Source: Adiantum capillus-veneris (taxonomy: Eukaryota > Streptophyta > Polypodiopsida > Polypodiales > Pteridaceae). Taken from it: DNA of 64,000 bases. Position 1 is the stretch's first letter. Each line of letters starts with the position of its first letter. The DNA is taken from contig CM043960.1 in assembly GCA_014529385.2 (NCBI GenBank), positions 28,549,396 through 28,613,395 of the forward strand, read 5' to 3'. Below, one piece after another: positions 20,441-32,181 of this stretch. Under the pieces are notes generated by a model. It worked only from the letters and a program-made list of their open reading frames with translations. It did no database searches and was not told the DNA's origin. A program made the translations under genes and the position numbers.

Positions 20441-20570
20441 CCACCCCAATAGAAGGAGATCACTCCTAAGTTTGTTGAACAAAGGCTAGCACCTCATGAA
20501 AGATAATGTTTATGAGAAGCTCCCAAGATTGGTTTTAAAGAATTCTTTGCAGCTTCTTACATATATTCAT
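20207..20570. repeat. Tandem duplication of about 181 bp, each copy with a (CT)n tract
   Basis: Copy 1 (about 20207-20387) and copy 2 (about 20388-20570) both run ACCAAAAGG, (CT)n, CACCCCAATAGAAGGAGA, a CTAGCACCTCATGAAAG block and CCAAGATTGGTTTTAAAG. They differ at scattered bases and in CT tract length. Confidence 0.85.
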
Positions 20571-21778
20571 GTTTGTTAACATCTATCAAGAGGTTGTGTC
20601 ATGCATCATTTTTAGAAATACAATAGACTATACATGTAGAAAGAGAGTATTGATAGTGTTCTACTTGGAACATAAGATAGACCTATGAGAATACATGTCA
20701 TGTTTCCTTGACCACAGCAAGGCGGGGGTCACATACTAGTCTTACTTAATGGCAAGACACATACTTTGAAGAAAGCAAGAATATATGTGATTAAAAAAAT
20801 GTGCACTCTTAAATGATGCACAGACTCTTAAAACGTTGTCAGGAGTTTTTTGGAGCAAGGGATTGCACATATGTACATACACATGCATGGTGCATCAAAT
20901 AAAAGATTGCCCATTTTCCAGAGCCAGGTGGTTATGTGGGGCCCACATGTGTACAGGTAGGGCAACATGTACATAGTGCATCGATTTTCACTATTACTAG
21001 TACCAGTGTGTTTTTTCTATAATAATGAGGAGTTGGTAGCGCGTAAAACTTCTCGAGGAAGCTATCCGCGGGCCGACGACATGAGGTAAGCAGATGCGTC
21101 AGATGGCATCTAGTGGCGTCAGGAGGCTGAATGGGGTCAATAGTTGCACGTGGATAAGGACGGACACAACGTGGGTGTTTTCTTGTGATAATTATGCAAA
21201 AAGTTCATCATGAGGACCACATTTTGGGGCCACTTCACGTGGTGTCGGGATGCATTATTGACAAAAGTTGAGTGCAAGGTGTACGTATGATGCAAAAAGG
21301 TGACAACTATGCGCTGCGAGGTCAGTTTTTGGCCTGTTCGGGGTCCGTTTGAGGTCATCTAAAAGGCCAAGGGTGCCCAAGTAATAAAGCTAAGTGTGGG
21401 AACTGAAAAAACGGAGAGAAGACCAGAAAAAACGTGGAGAAGAGAGGAGGAACAGCCGCAACTGTGTTTTTGGGGTTTTTGGAGCCTGTTTTGGCCGTAA
21501 ACTACTCATCCGAGGTCGGATTTGAGCACTTTGACATTGTAGACTGGGGTTTTGGGCCGTTTCGGACGCGATGGCGCTGTCCATTTTGCCAAATTCCTCA
21601 CTCTTTTTCTGCTTTTTTGGTTGTGTAAGTTTCTCCTATGAGCGAAGTTTCTGCTCCAATTTGTGATTGTATCTGGTATATTTTACCCATTTTGTGTGAG
21701 CTATTTGCCCCTTGGTGTTGGCCCAAGCTCATTTGTATCTAATTATCAGAAGTTCCCCTCTTTTGAGCTGAGTTTTTT

Positions 21779-21815
<37 letters not shown>

Positions 21816-22030
21816 TCTGTGTGGAGTGGGCAAGTGGATAGTCTCTCTCCTCTCACTCCATAGGTGTGTTCCCTGTCTCGGCAAGGTGTGTTGTGTAAGC
21901 CGAGTGGTGCCCCATAGTGTGTGTGTGTATCTTCCCAAGAGTGTGTGTCGGGTCGTTATAGAGGCGTTCTGTGTGTTTCCATCCCGCTCACAACGTGTAC
22001 GGGCATAATGCACACAAATGGAGGGGCGTG
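20571..22030. other. Unassigned sequence with a GC-richer stretch
   Basis: A GC-richer part (about 21040-21640) follows a TATA-like CTATAATAATG (21016) and could be a promoter and leader of a mobile element, but no coding frame follows. A (GT)n run lies at 21780-21814. Confidence 0.3.
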
Positions 22031-22131
<101 letters not shown>

Positions 22132-22230
22132 CCTACTACCTAAATACGCTTATTGTAGGAGCTTAGATTGGGGAGGGCAAGGAGGGAATTAGCTCACCTC
22201 CTCGTTCACTTCCTTCCCTTGTACAATTTT

Positions 22231-22506
22231 ACCTCACCTCGTGTTGTATGAAACACCACCCCTATCTATTCGAAACACACTTTTGCATTTCTGTTGTGTT
22301 ATTTTTTTGAGTTTCTACACTATTTTTATATATTTTGAGGCGGAATTTCTCCTTTTCCCCTTTCCCTCAACCGGCATTTTTGAAATTGAAAACGGCACAA
22401 TATTAAGTTGAGACACATATTTCCCGAACACTGCTTGTACCTCACCCCGTGTTGTAGGAAACACCACCCCTATCTACTGGAAACACATTTCTGCATTTCT
22501 GTTGTG
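22231..22506. repeat. Direct repeat, 68-bp unit, 208-bp period
   Basis: Copies at 22231-22298 and 22439-22506 share ACCTCACC, CGTGTTGTA, GAAACACCACCCCTATCTA and TGCATTTCTGTTGTG with a few substitutions. The 140 bp between them is unique. Confidence 0.8.
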
Positions 22507-22945
22507 GGTGATCATTTCTAGTATTATCGAAACGTGCCGAAATGGCTGCCAATTTCTCCCACCTTTGCTCCTCAAATTAAAGAGTAAGACCAAGTACATA
22601 CCTACATATTGGCTCAATTTACCTTATATCAATACAAATTTACCAAGATTCCCTCCTCCTCCCTTTACGAAGCCCAGCGCTTTGGCTTGTGAGGCATTCA
22701 CATGCCCCTGATCATAGCCCTCCTCCTCAAAGTGCTGCACCTAGTGCATCTCTTTTACCTCCAGGGTGCAACCCCCTTGCATGCTTGCTTTCTTTGCCCG
22801 CCCGTGATGCAAAGAAGCCCTCAGGGCATTCCCTTCATGCTGCACCCTCCCTTTCCCTACCATGTAAGGCTTCACCTCCTTGGCCCTTGATGTCTACATC
22901 CCATACGCTCGTCAGCTCTTGCCATCAGCTTCTAAAGTTGGCTGC

Positions 22946-22948
<3 letters not shown>
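22507..22948 (+). other. Possible 5' part of the LINE at 23.3 kb
   Basis: A proline/serine-rich frame is open at 22689-22949. It could be the start of the LINE ORF1, but no motif supports this and it is cut off by GA repeats. Confidence 0.25.

Positions 22949-23002
<54 letters not shown>
22949..23002. repeat. (GA)n microsatellite
   Basis: About 27 GA units, 68 bp upstream of the foldback. Confidence 0.97.
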
Positions 23003-23005
<3 letters not shown>

Positions 23006-23066
23006 CATCTCCTCCTCACATCCCTACCTCCCCACATCCCATGCCCATTCTATGGAATTTCTTTGG

Positions 23067-23069
<3 letters not shown>

Positions 23070-23110
<41 letters not shown>

Positions 23111-23268
23111 AAGGAGAGCGACCCAAGGCAATGCCTGGGAATCCTAATTGGTTGGGGGTCACAAATTTCTCTGTCGTTTTCACGGGATGTCAGGGGTGCA
23201 ACAATAAGAGTTGAGAGAGAGAGTTTTGACCTGCAGCCAATTAGGCTTCCCATGCATTGCCTTGGGTT

Positions 23269-23326
<58 letters not shown>
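23070..23326. repeat. Foldback with GA/CT-terminated arms
   Basis: The left arm (about 23070-23165) is a GA tract followed by a segment with CCCAAGGCAATGC, TAATTGG and GGTCA; the right arm (about 23223-23326) is the inverted copy ending in a CT tract of about 54 bp. In about 55 bp of non-repetitive arm sequence only a handful of mismatches and one small gap are seen. The loop is about 57 bp. RNA from either strand would fold into a hairpin with a stem of roughly 95 bp. Confidence 0.85.
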
Positions 23327-23329
<3 letters not shown>

Positions 23330-23336
23330 ACGACAT

Positions 23337-23880
23337 GATGTGTGTGAGATGAGAAATGCATCCAAATCATGGGTTGATATATGTAAGGATAATGTGGTTT
23401 CTACATCTTCTATCACACAAGCCGTTGTCCAAGCAAAGAATGTAGAGAATGTGAACACTCAAGAATTGCAAGAACGGTAAAAACGCTCAAAGAACATTAT
23501 CATTTGTGGAATCAAGGAGGAAAGCATGGAAACACACCAATCTCTTGCGGTTGCTATTGAATAGTTTTTTGCTACATACTTTGGCATGTCTGGAATCATG
23601 GATTATGGTGCACATCGAGTTGGAAAACAAGGAGTCCCTCTCTCGGGAGAAAGACCTATTGTATGTACCATGGCTGATGAGGTAAAGAGAAAGATTATCC
23701 TTGACAATAGTTGGATCTACCTCAAAGGAACAGGTTGTAATGTATATGAGGATCACACTCTTATGCAACAAAATGTAATGTTGCAAAGCATATAAGGAAA
23801 GAAACAAGAAGGTTAAGGTGTCATCTCAAGAAGAAAAGTCACTTGAGGACGATGCAAGTCCACCCAACAGATAGGGACAC
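23337..23880 (+). pseudogene. LINE ORF1 remnant
   Basis: A frame with ASKSWVDICKDN leads to KNIIICGIKEES and a following alpha/beta segment (AHRVGKQG...RPIVCTMADEVKRKIIL), resembling the RRM-like nucleic-acid-binding fold of LINE ORF1 proteins. Stops at 23478 and 23562 break it. The N-terminus is masked by the foldback and GA repeats just upstream. Confidence 0.55.
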
Positions 23881-23883
23881 AGG

Positions 23884-24740
23884 ATCTATGAGACCAACTC
23901 ACGCTTGCAAATAAGCTTTTGGAATTGTAACAGGTATCCATGGAATACGGGAATTGGCATTGATGAGCTTACCAATGACTCCGATGTAATACTTCGTGTC
24001 GAAACATGGGAGCATGATGCGCAACGATTTCTTGGATTTGACAAATACGATGTGCATTCTTTGATGTGGGCCAAAAATGCAAGCAACATAGAGGCCAAGG
24101 AGGCGTAGCATGTATGATAAAAAAGGGTTTGAAAGATGTTTCCATTGTCAAAGAAAATAAGTATAAACGCTACTTATTGCTGAAAATCAGCCCACCAAAT
24201 GGTCAAGTCATGTTTGTGGTTGGTTGCTACATTCCTCACTATGACTCCAACTTTTATGCTCTCTTGGATATGGATAGAGATCAACCCTTTGTTGAACTAG
24301 AGGAAGACATTGCTCATTACAAGGACCAGGGTGAAGTCATTGTCTTTGGAGACATGAATGCTCACACAAATACGTTAAAACAAGACACACAACAAGTCAA
24401 CATGCCACATGTCTCAAGAAGAATGTATGACTCATACATGTATAATCGAATCTCTAATGATGCAAAAGAACTGGATCACTATGGAAAGTCACTTCTACAT
24501 ATGTGCAATAGTATCGAAATGCTCATTGCAAATGGTGTATCTTGATGGCAAGGCACCAATGGATTTACATGTAGATAGCACAATGGTGATAGCGTGATTG
24601 ACTATATGTTGTTTTTGGAAGCCACTCTAGAATGCATACAAAGCTTTACACTCGGTGAATGGAATCCGGAATCGGATCATAGGATGTTATGTATTGACCT
24701 CAAGTGTGGTAAAAGACCTGAGCATGTAGCCTCCAATCAT
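23884..24740 (+). pseudogene. LINE apurinic-like endonuclease domain
   Basis: Fragments in three frames give the endonuclease order: ISFWNCN at the start, DVILRVETW, then after a frameshift near 24100 GGVACMIKKGL, FVVGCYIPH, VIVFGDMNAHT (catalytic Asp/Asn), and after a break at 24543-24594 SVIDYMLF and ESDHRMLCID (catalytic Asp-His). Every catalytic block can be seen, so the decay is recent or mild. The enzyme nicks target DNA to prime reverse transcription. Confidence 0.85.
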
Positions 24741-26421
24741 GATGTGAATCATTCATACCTACGTCTAGACTTCAAACGAGCACTTATATATGCTGATATG
24801 GTGGACCAAATGTTAAGCATGACAAAGCATCAAGAGAGCCCAACATTAGAATGCAACTGGAAAATTTTCAAAGAAGTAATTTTCTCTTGTGCGAAGGAAT
24901 GCTTTTTGGTAAAACACATGTCTTGCAAAAGGTCTAAGAAGGGTAGCACCATGAAGAAATGGTTTCACATGGAATGTAGTCAAGCCCAAAAACACTTGCT
25001 AAAGTTGGATGCAAGCAAAGACAAGGAAGTTTACTTGGAACATTCACACACATACAAAGCACTTGTTCAAAAAAAGAGGAGAAGGTGGGAAGTCAAAAAA
25101 CAACTTCTTTTAGCGCAAGAAAAAGCACATACATGTGGCAAGTTTTGGCAAAATAAAAAAGGCAAGTATGTTGAGAGCTTTGGTGACTTGACTCTTGAGG
25201 ATATGTATATGCATTGCAAGAACCTCTATGAGCAACCAAATGTTGATAAGATGGAGTGTTGTAGCTCCCTTCCGTTTATGCCTCCCTTCTTTACCATTGA
25301 AGACGTATCCCACGTGCTTGAGAAACTTGTTACTCGCAAGGCAGGGGACCTTCAAGGTGTCAAGGTTGAAATGATTAAATGGACAAGCAAGAAAACACAA
25401 TATTGGATATGCGATATGTTTAACCTTGCACTTCAGTATGGCATGCCTCATGATTGGAGTGCAAATTGGATCAAACCTTTGCACAAAGGAGGAGATGTAA
25501 ACAATGTGAACAACTATCACACTATAATGGTTGGTTCTTTGATGGCAAAGTTATTTGGATGTATCATGGAGATGAAGATAAGTGAATGGGCTGAAAAGAA
25601 CGGAAAACGTGCGCTTGGCCAAGCAAGTTTTTGAAAGCATCATAGCACTATTGATCACCTTGTCACTCTTCGAGTTCTTATGGAAGCGTCTCGATTGAAA
25701 GGAAAAAAGTTGTATTGTTGCTTTGTGGATTTCAAGAAAGCTTTTGACATGGTGCCACGAGGAAATTTTTGGAGACGTATGCAAAGCCTTCAAGTGCCGA
25801 GAGAATTTATGCATGCAGTCTTTCGCATCTACCAAAAAGTGATCTGTCGACTACGTATGGGAGATGGAATATTAGAAGTTTTGCAAGCACCATTGGTGTC
25901 AAACAAGGATGTCCACTTTTCCCAACCCTCTTTGGGCTAGCGCTACTCATTGATGAATTCGAATGCATGGTTCTTGATTTTATACAACAAGAAGGCATAG
26001 AAGAGGTTGAGATCGAAAATGCTGTGATCATGCTTTTGCTTTATGCCGATGATGTAGTGCTCTTGGCACATACCTTAGAAGATGTACAAAAGCTTATGAA
26101 TGGATCCAAAACCAAGGTTATGCTTGTAAAGACCCTCAATGACAAAAATCCATGCATTGTATACAACAATGAGCAACTTGAAGTGGTAGACAGCTTCAAG
26201 TACCTTGGCCTTGAGGTTCCATCCAATCATAAATGGAAGGATTGCGCAATGTGTCAGTTGAAAGCCAAAAAGAGGGCATGTGCAATGCTAGAGAGATCAA
26301 GTGTTGGGCTCTCAAAAAGTACCTCTGTTACACATTAGTGACACCATACTTCTTTATGGAGTGGAGATGTGGAGTAGTAGCATCGGGAAGTCTACTTGGA
26401 AAGAGTTTGAGAATGTCCAAA
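24741..26421 (+). pseudogene. LINE reverse transcriptase, left part
   Basis: The 346-codon frame 24594-25634 carries the linker and the first RT blocks (KAGDLQGVKVEMIKW, WIKPLHKGG). After a TGA at 25632-25634 the same frame continues with CCFVDFKKAFDMVPR, and after a frameshift near 25880 with IGVKQGCPLFPTLF and the catalytic LYADDVVLLA (near 26040). About 20 residues are missing before NGSKTKVM, and further frame changes follow. The reading is cut at 26421 inside the WKEFENVQ block. Confidence 0.85.
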
Positions 26422-26879
26422 TGTTATAGAATTGATAGTTTATTATTTATTGCAGCTGACAGGTGGAAAAGACTAGACCAAGCTAGACCTATGTGAATCG
26501 AAATATATATATTTGTTTATAATTTTATTATTCAAGTGCTCTTTTATGAGCTTTGGCCATTTATGACCGGCTGGCCGGCCAATTTGACCATTCAAGAAAT
26601 CTATAAATGAAATACGTGCAAGAGGAAAATGGTCACTCTTGCACGGGGGGAGATTGCACCCAGTGTCTGTGTATTCTTGTCCCCTTTCTTCTGTTCTCTA
26701 TCTTCGTGCTTGTGTAGCACTCTGTGCTAGGAGGTGCACTTGCATGTGCTCCCTCGCTCTCTCCCGCGCTATCTCTCTCTGTGTTCGTGTACGATTTGAT
26801 TATACGCTCACAAGATTCATCAGGTATGCATATTTGCGGTGTTGTATTTTGCAAGGACGCCGCGCCTCCGTTTGTACCA
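26422..26879 (+). repeat. 5' LTR of the non-autonomous element
   Basis: 458 bp, TG...CA ends. A TATAAAT box (26602-26608) precedes a short pyrimidine-rich R region. A CGGCTGGCCGGCC segment lies near 26570. Confidence 0.9.
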
Positions 26880-26880
26880 G

Positions 26881-26892
26881 TGGTATCAGAGC
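26881..26892 (+). promoter_or_regulatory. Primer binding site of the non-autonomous element
   Basis: TGGTATCAGAGC, one base after the LTR, the exact complement of the initiator-methionine tRNA 3' end. Confidence 0.9.
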
Positions 26893-28240
26893 ACTAGGCT
26901 ATGCTCCAATGTTTATGAAAATCTTGGTTTACTGCAATCAAAGCTAAGTGTGATCTCTCCTACAAGTTAATTTGTTTTGTCTTCTTGCTGACAAGATTGG
27001 TTGGATGTTAACAAAGGATTTGTCTTTGCATATTCGTGTGTTTTTTTCTTTCATAGAGAATAATAATGAAAGATAGTAGGGATGAAAGCTTAGGTTAAGA
27101 AAAGTAGCATTTTCATAGATTAGATATTTGGCATCTATATTGTTTAACACGCAATAAAATTATGTAAGTTAATTAAGAGAATGCTTGTTATATTATGATT
27201 AGATAGGTATCGGTAATTAGCAAAAGAAGAGGGGAAAAAAATAACGATTAAGCACAATCATTTTATTGAATTGGTTTTTTCCCTGTTTTCAAAGGAAGAA
27301 ACTCTAGGTAAGTATATTTAACGAGGCAGTTTTGACCCTATGAGTACTCATATCTTGTTTCAAGAGCCTTGCACTCAGGAGAATGAACATCAAAACATTA
27401 TAGACAAACCTAAGGAACCCGTGAAAATTATAGGCCCATAGGAAGGAAACCTAAGAGATAACCAAATTTTGGAGACTCATAAAAGCTTTGAAAGCCTGTA
27501 GAGAGACGGAGTCTTAAACTCCATGGGATACAACCCCAGAAGATTCAATTAGATATTTGTTCATCCATCTACGTGAGGGCACTGGACAGACACACAAGAG
27601 TGCCTCACCACAAGAGCACTGCAATCAACTGCACTAAGGATACATCAACACACACCCTTCTATCACGAAACAAAACCAGTGTTATTTCTCTCAACCCGTA
27701 TCTATTTGGAGTATTGCTGGTTGTCGGAGATGATGAGCCGCAACAAAGGAGCTATAGTAAGGTCGTGCAATAGGGACCACCGGCCAATGGTGCCAAAGGC
27801 TTTTGTGGATTGGTGCTACAATGAGGCAGTGCCCACCCTCAAGATTTTAGGTACATAGAATAGCATAGGGTGCACATGCAACCCCATGCATCGTGAGGAA
27901 AAAGAAAAAAAACGAAGGGCGTCCACTTGTTTTTTCGTCAGAACTGGCTGCAGCTCGACATCTCTGCACTCTCAGCCCCTCGACCAAGCCCCTATCCGTT
28001 TGTTCTTTTGACCTACTCAACTACAGATAACCAACGACTCTTTCCCTCTCACTATAGGGACCATCCAGTAAATCTCCCTCTCTCTCTCTTTCTCTCTCTC
28101 TCTTTGGGGCTGCCAGAGACCAACCATTGCTACCCTCCACATACTCCCTTTTTGCATGCAACTACTGGCAGATTTCTTTCCTTCTTTCCCACCCAGTTGC
28201 CACCAAGTGCAGGTGCACACGTACAGAAATGGGAGTCAAA
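26893..28240 (+). other. Interior of the non-autonomous element, left part
   Basis: No frame above 90 residues other than repeat-derived ones and no motif. It may contain a capsid packaging signal, which cannot be recognised by eye. Confidence 0.3.
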
Positions 28241-28370
<130 letters not shown>

Positions 28371-28786
28371 CTTGGTTCAACCACCTAAATTAACCCTCAT
28401 GCAGTGCTGTCACAACACTCCCTCTTTCACTCTCATTCTTTGCCTCTACACCTGCAATGCAACATGTCATCATCTTGGCGGCTACGGCCACATGCTAACT
28501 AACGTGCAGCAGGGATTTCTCTGTCTCCCTCTCTTCAGTCGCCGTCCCACTCTCCCTCCCTGTCTTGCACGGTGTGGTAGATGGATAACCACCCGCCACC
28601 CTTTCTAGTACAGTCGTCAGCCAAACACATGCGGAGTAGCCAACCCACCAATCAACCCTCACTCTCTCTCTCTCATACTGCCTCCATTGAACTGACTCTC
28701 TCTCGCAGTAGATCACAACACTACTCTATGGAAGACGCGAGCAACTTCGAGCTACTGCGAGAGGCACTGTTGCATGTCGAGCTAGT

Positions 28787-29155
28787 GTGAGAATTCAGCT
28801 TGATCCAACAAGCAGCCATCAGCAATGGCAATTACGGCACTATAAAGCCACAGAAGATGACAACCTCGAAGAAGGAGGAATTTGGGAAAACCAACAAGAC
28901 GATGTCGATCTGACAGTCGGCGAAATTTGTCATGGTGGAGAAGATGTTGAAATTTGTGATGTCAAGGTAGATGTTGATCGGAATATAAAAACAAAAAAAA
29001 ACAACGGCAAAATTTGTGAAGCCGCGCCCAATATGATCAGTTGTTCATGTGCTCCTGATGCAACGCGAAACTCGCGATTGACTACTGAGAGTACTGATGA
29101 TGGTGATGGTATAGATTATTGTGAGAAAGCGCCTCGCAATGTTGATGCCATCTAG
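28787..29155 (+). CDS. Hypothetical acidic frame inside the non-autonomous element
   Basis: A 122-codon frame (EDVEICDVKVDVD, NGKICEAAPN, ESTDDGDGIDY) is rich in Asp and Glu, with a cysteine cluster (SCSCAPD). I recognise no family. A short frame at 28728-28790 (MEDASNFELLREALL) precedes it out of phase, and another of 72 codons follows at 29202. These may be pieces of captured host sequence or chance frames. Confidence 0.25.
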   Translation: MRIQLDPTSSHQQWQLRHYKATEDDNLEEGGIWENQQDDVDLTVGEICHGGEDVEICDVKVDVDRNIKTKKNNGKICEAAPNMISCSCAPDATRNSRLTTESTDDGDGIDYCEKAPRNVDAI

Positions 29156-29261
29156 CTCTGTGTGGTTGTGTCCAATGTGAGCCGCTATTCCAATTAGCTC
29201 CATGCTTGAATTAAGGCCACCACTGCTGGCCCTAATTCAATCAGTAGTAGCAGCATCGAAG

Positions 29262-30055
29262 CACGAACAAATTTGGACATTGAAGATGCTCTTCAATGAC
29301 TGTTACAATGCTTTCTCCGACAACACCCACTGTCGAGCATTCTCAAGCATTGACGATGCTGCTGATAATTTTAGTACTTTACTTCATTTTAAAGTGTACC
29401 CAGGCAAGGCATTGGATTAGATTCACACGGAGTGTATCAGTTCGGCCTCATATTTTGGCCTTTTGAGGACGTTTAATATAACATTTCATTTCATTTAATC
29501 TCTTCCCCCCCCTTTCCCCCCTCTGAGTAAGGCTAATATAGAGGCAGATAGTGACAAAGCTCTTCAATGATGGCTGCAATATTTCCTCCAACTAGTCCGG
29601 CAGTCAAACATCCTCGGGCATTGATGATGACGATAATGATGCGTTTTTAGGCTTTCAATTTAACCTTTCACTTTACTTCATTTTTTTTTTTTTAAACCCA
29701 GACATTGTATTAAAACCGTAAGGATTGTATCAGTTTGGTCCCATAGGCCTTTGGAAGATGAGTAAATAGCATTTTATGTCGCTCTCTCTCTTTACCCTCC
29801 CAATATGACTACTTACAGTGGTAGACATTGATGAAGCTCTTCCATGACTAATGCAATACTTTTTGCGAAGACGCCCAATGATGGGCATCTAAGGGACTTG
29901 ATGACGACGACGATGATTTTAGTCTATTTTCGTACCCAAACATTGTATTAGATCCGCAAAACTTATCTCACTTTGTTTTCGTAAGCAATTTTTGCATTTT
30001 AACAGTTACTATAGCATTTCATTTCATTTCTCTCTTTCTTTTCACAACCCCTTGC
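29262..30055. repeat. Three degenerate tandem repeats of about 270-277 bp
   Basis: Three units share an anchor CTCTTCNATGA (29290, 29560, 29837), a GATGAYGAYGATGAT-type acidic block, an ACCCARRCATTGTATTA block (about 29397, 29697, 29931), a TATCAGTTYGG-like block and an ATAGCATTTCATTTCATTT tail. Each unit has diverged by substitutions and small gaps. Confidence 0.8.
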
Positions 30056-30960
30056 CACCCCCCTATTGTTATGTTTTGATAATTGACGTCAATCATGTTA
30101 TATTTTTTACAATTATGCAATGTATCATGATAATCCACTAATTGCATATAAATTAATTAATAATAATAAAAAAACATTAGCAAACACGCATCTACCTGGC
30201 ACCTGAACAACACAAAAGGCATGGCTCATATATAATTTGGACACTATGTCATACACTAACCACCCTCATAATTGACGCTTATCCCGAGCACCTTTGCTCA
30301 TTCTAGTTGAACATGGTCATTGAGCTAACAACAATTTTTTTATGAAACTTTCCACCAAAATTAGGTTCTTCACAGTTGCCTGAGCACAAGTTGCTTTGCA
30401 ACAACTCACCCTTCGTTCTTGTATTTTTTGGTTAGTGACACTAGTTGACCTATGCTATTTAATTAGAATTGCAAAATTTCCTTTCCATTCAGTTGTCTGA
30501 CATTTGTCTTAGTTGAACTAATCGCTTCTATAGTTGTCATTGCAAGTTCATGACCAATTATTAACCCCACGCTAACACGTTTTGAATCTATTAACTATCC
30601 TTTGGTGAAAGTTTGACAGTCACAACTTTCTCTTATTTGTACCTCTCTCGACATGCACACACTGGTGTATACATTTTTAAATATGGACTATTATCCAGGT
30701 AAGTACCTCCAATACCTCCTTTCTCTTTTCAGGTTATCTTATGAGCTATTAACCCAACCATCTCTCATATAATGGCTTAAATTTTGCACTGAATGGAATT
30801 TTTATTAAGGTCATTTGATATTATATAGCTCCTCATATGAGCTAAGGTGTTTTCCATCATAAACAAGCTTAAGAGTTTCTAAGAACTTTGATATTCCACT
30901 ATACCTAAAAGTGGTGTCAACCAAATAGTAAATATTTTTCTATTTTATGTCTTGTTTAGT
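30056..30960 (+). other. Interior of the non-autonomous element, right part
   Basis: AT-rich, with no coding frame or repeat that I can identify. Confidence 0.3.
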
Positions 30961-30981
30961 CCATTGGTCACATGCACATAG

Positions 30982-31178
30982 AATTGCCAATTTAGGCAGT
31001 TTGTAGATACTCATCTTGGTGCATATTCGCCGATTTTAGCAGCACATTGATAAATTGTAGATTCACGATTTTTAAACTTATACCGAATGCAGATTTGGCG
31101 ATTTAGGCAGCATTAGTCCAAATTCATCGATTTATGCAGCATGTCTTATTGATGTAGATTTGCCGATTTAGGAAACAT
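30982..31178. repeat. Five dispersed copies of GATTTAGGCAGCAT-type motif
   Basis: Copies at about 30982, 31024, 31092, 31121 and 31157 follow the pattern ATTYGCCGATTTAGGCAGCAT with one to five mismatches, at irregular spacing of 29-68 bp. They lie 450 bp upstream of the 3' LTR. Confidence 0.75.
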
Positions 31179-31631
31179 CGATTGCAAAATCATGCTGCAG
31201 TGGGGCTGGCCACACTGCAATCGGTATGATTTTGTTACCCGGGTATACAAAATGAAGGTTATTTGGATTTGGATTTGCAATGGTATATGTTGGAAGATAT
31301 TTGGATTTGGAATTGGTATATAATGTTGTTCTATCGCGCGAGAGTATTTATGGAATTGGATTTGAGATTGATCAGAATTGATTATGATGATGATGAGTAT
31401 GACCAATGGTATCCTGATTCATCAGGGTGTGACATATATTGCTTATTCTAGCTGTATGGGACACTAGAATAGGTAGTATGTGGATGACGGCAGGCATAAG
31501 CAATGTTGTCTAATTTTATGGATTTTTCTTTTACTATTTGATACAGATTTCTAATCATTGTTTTTGACAAGTATTGTTTGCAGATATTTTATCTTTGCAA
31601 CTGAGGCCAATTGCTTTCCAACGGAGAGGTA

Positions 31632-31970
31632 TGTTATAGAATTGATACTTTATTATTTATTGTAGCTGGCAAGTGGAAAAGACTAGATCGAGCTAGACCT
31701 ATGCGAATGAAAAAATATATATATTGTATGATTTATTATTCAAGGGCTCTTTTATGAGCTTTGGCCAGTTATGATCGGCCGGCCGGTTTGTACTCAATTT
31801 GACCATTCAAGAAACCTATAAATGAAATACGTGCAAGAGGGAAATGGTCACTCTTGCATGGGGGGAGATTGCACCCAGTGTCTGTGTATTCTTCTCCCCT
31901 TTAATTCTCTTCTCTATCTCCGTGCTTGTGTAGCACTCCGCTCTAGGAGGTGCACTTTCACGTGCTCCCT

Positions 31971-32045
<75 letters not shown>

Positions 32046-32181
32046 CGTGCTCTCTCTCTGTTCGTGTACGATTTGATTATACGCTCACAGGATTCATCAC
32101 GTATGCATATTTGCGGTGTTTATCATTTTTAGCGTGTTATTTTATGTATTTTGCAGGGACGCCGCGCCTCCGTTTGTAGCA
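31632..32181 (+). repeat. 3' LTR of the non-autonomous element
   Basis: 550 bp, matching 26422-26879 except for scattered changes, a (CT)n expansion at 31975-32042 and a 25-bp insertion near 32120-32150. TATAAAT near 31817. Confidence 0.9.

Larger units (their letters stand above)
23337..26421 (+). mobile_element. Non-L1-like LINE, left part
   Basis: Holds, in order, an ORF1 remnant, an APE-type endonuclease and an RT with YADD, all on the + strand but in several frames. The element is cut at 26421 by an LTR retrotransposon and resumes at 32187. The RT block LYADDVVLLA and the GDMNAHT endonuclease block differ from the plant L1 elements elsewhere in this window (FADD type). Clade assignment (RTE/I/Jockey-like) is inference. 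Confidence 0.8.
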
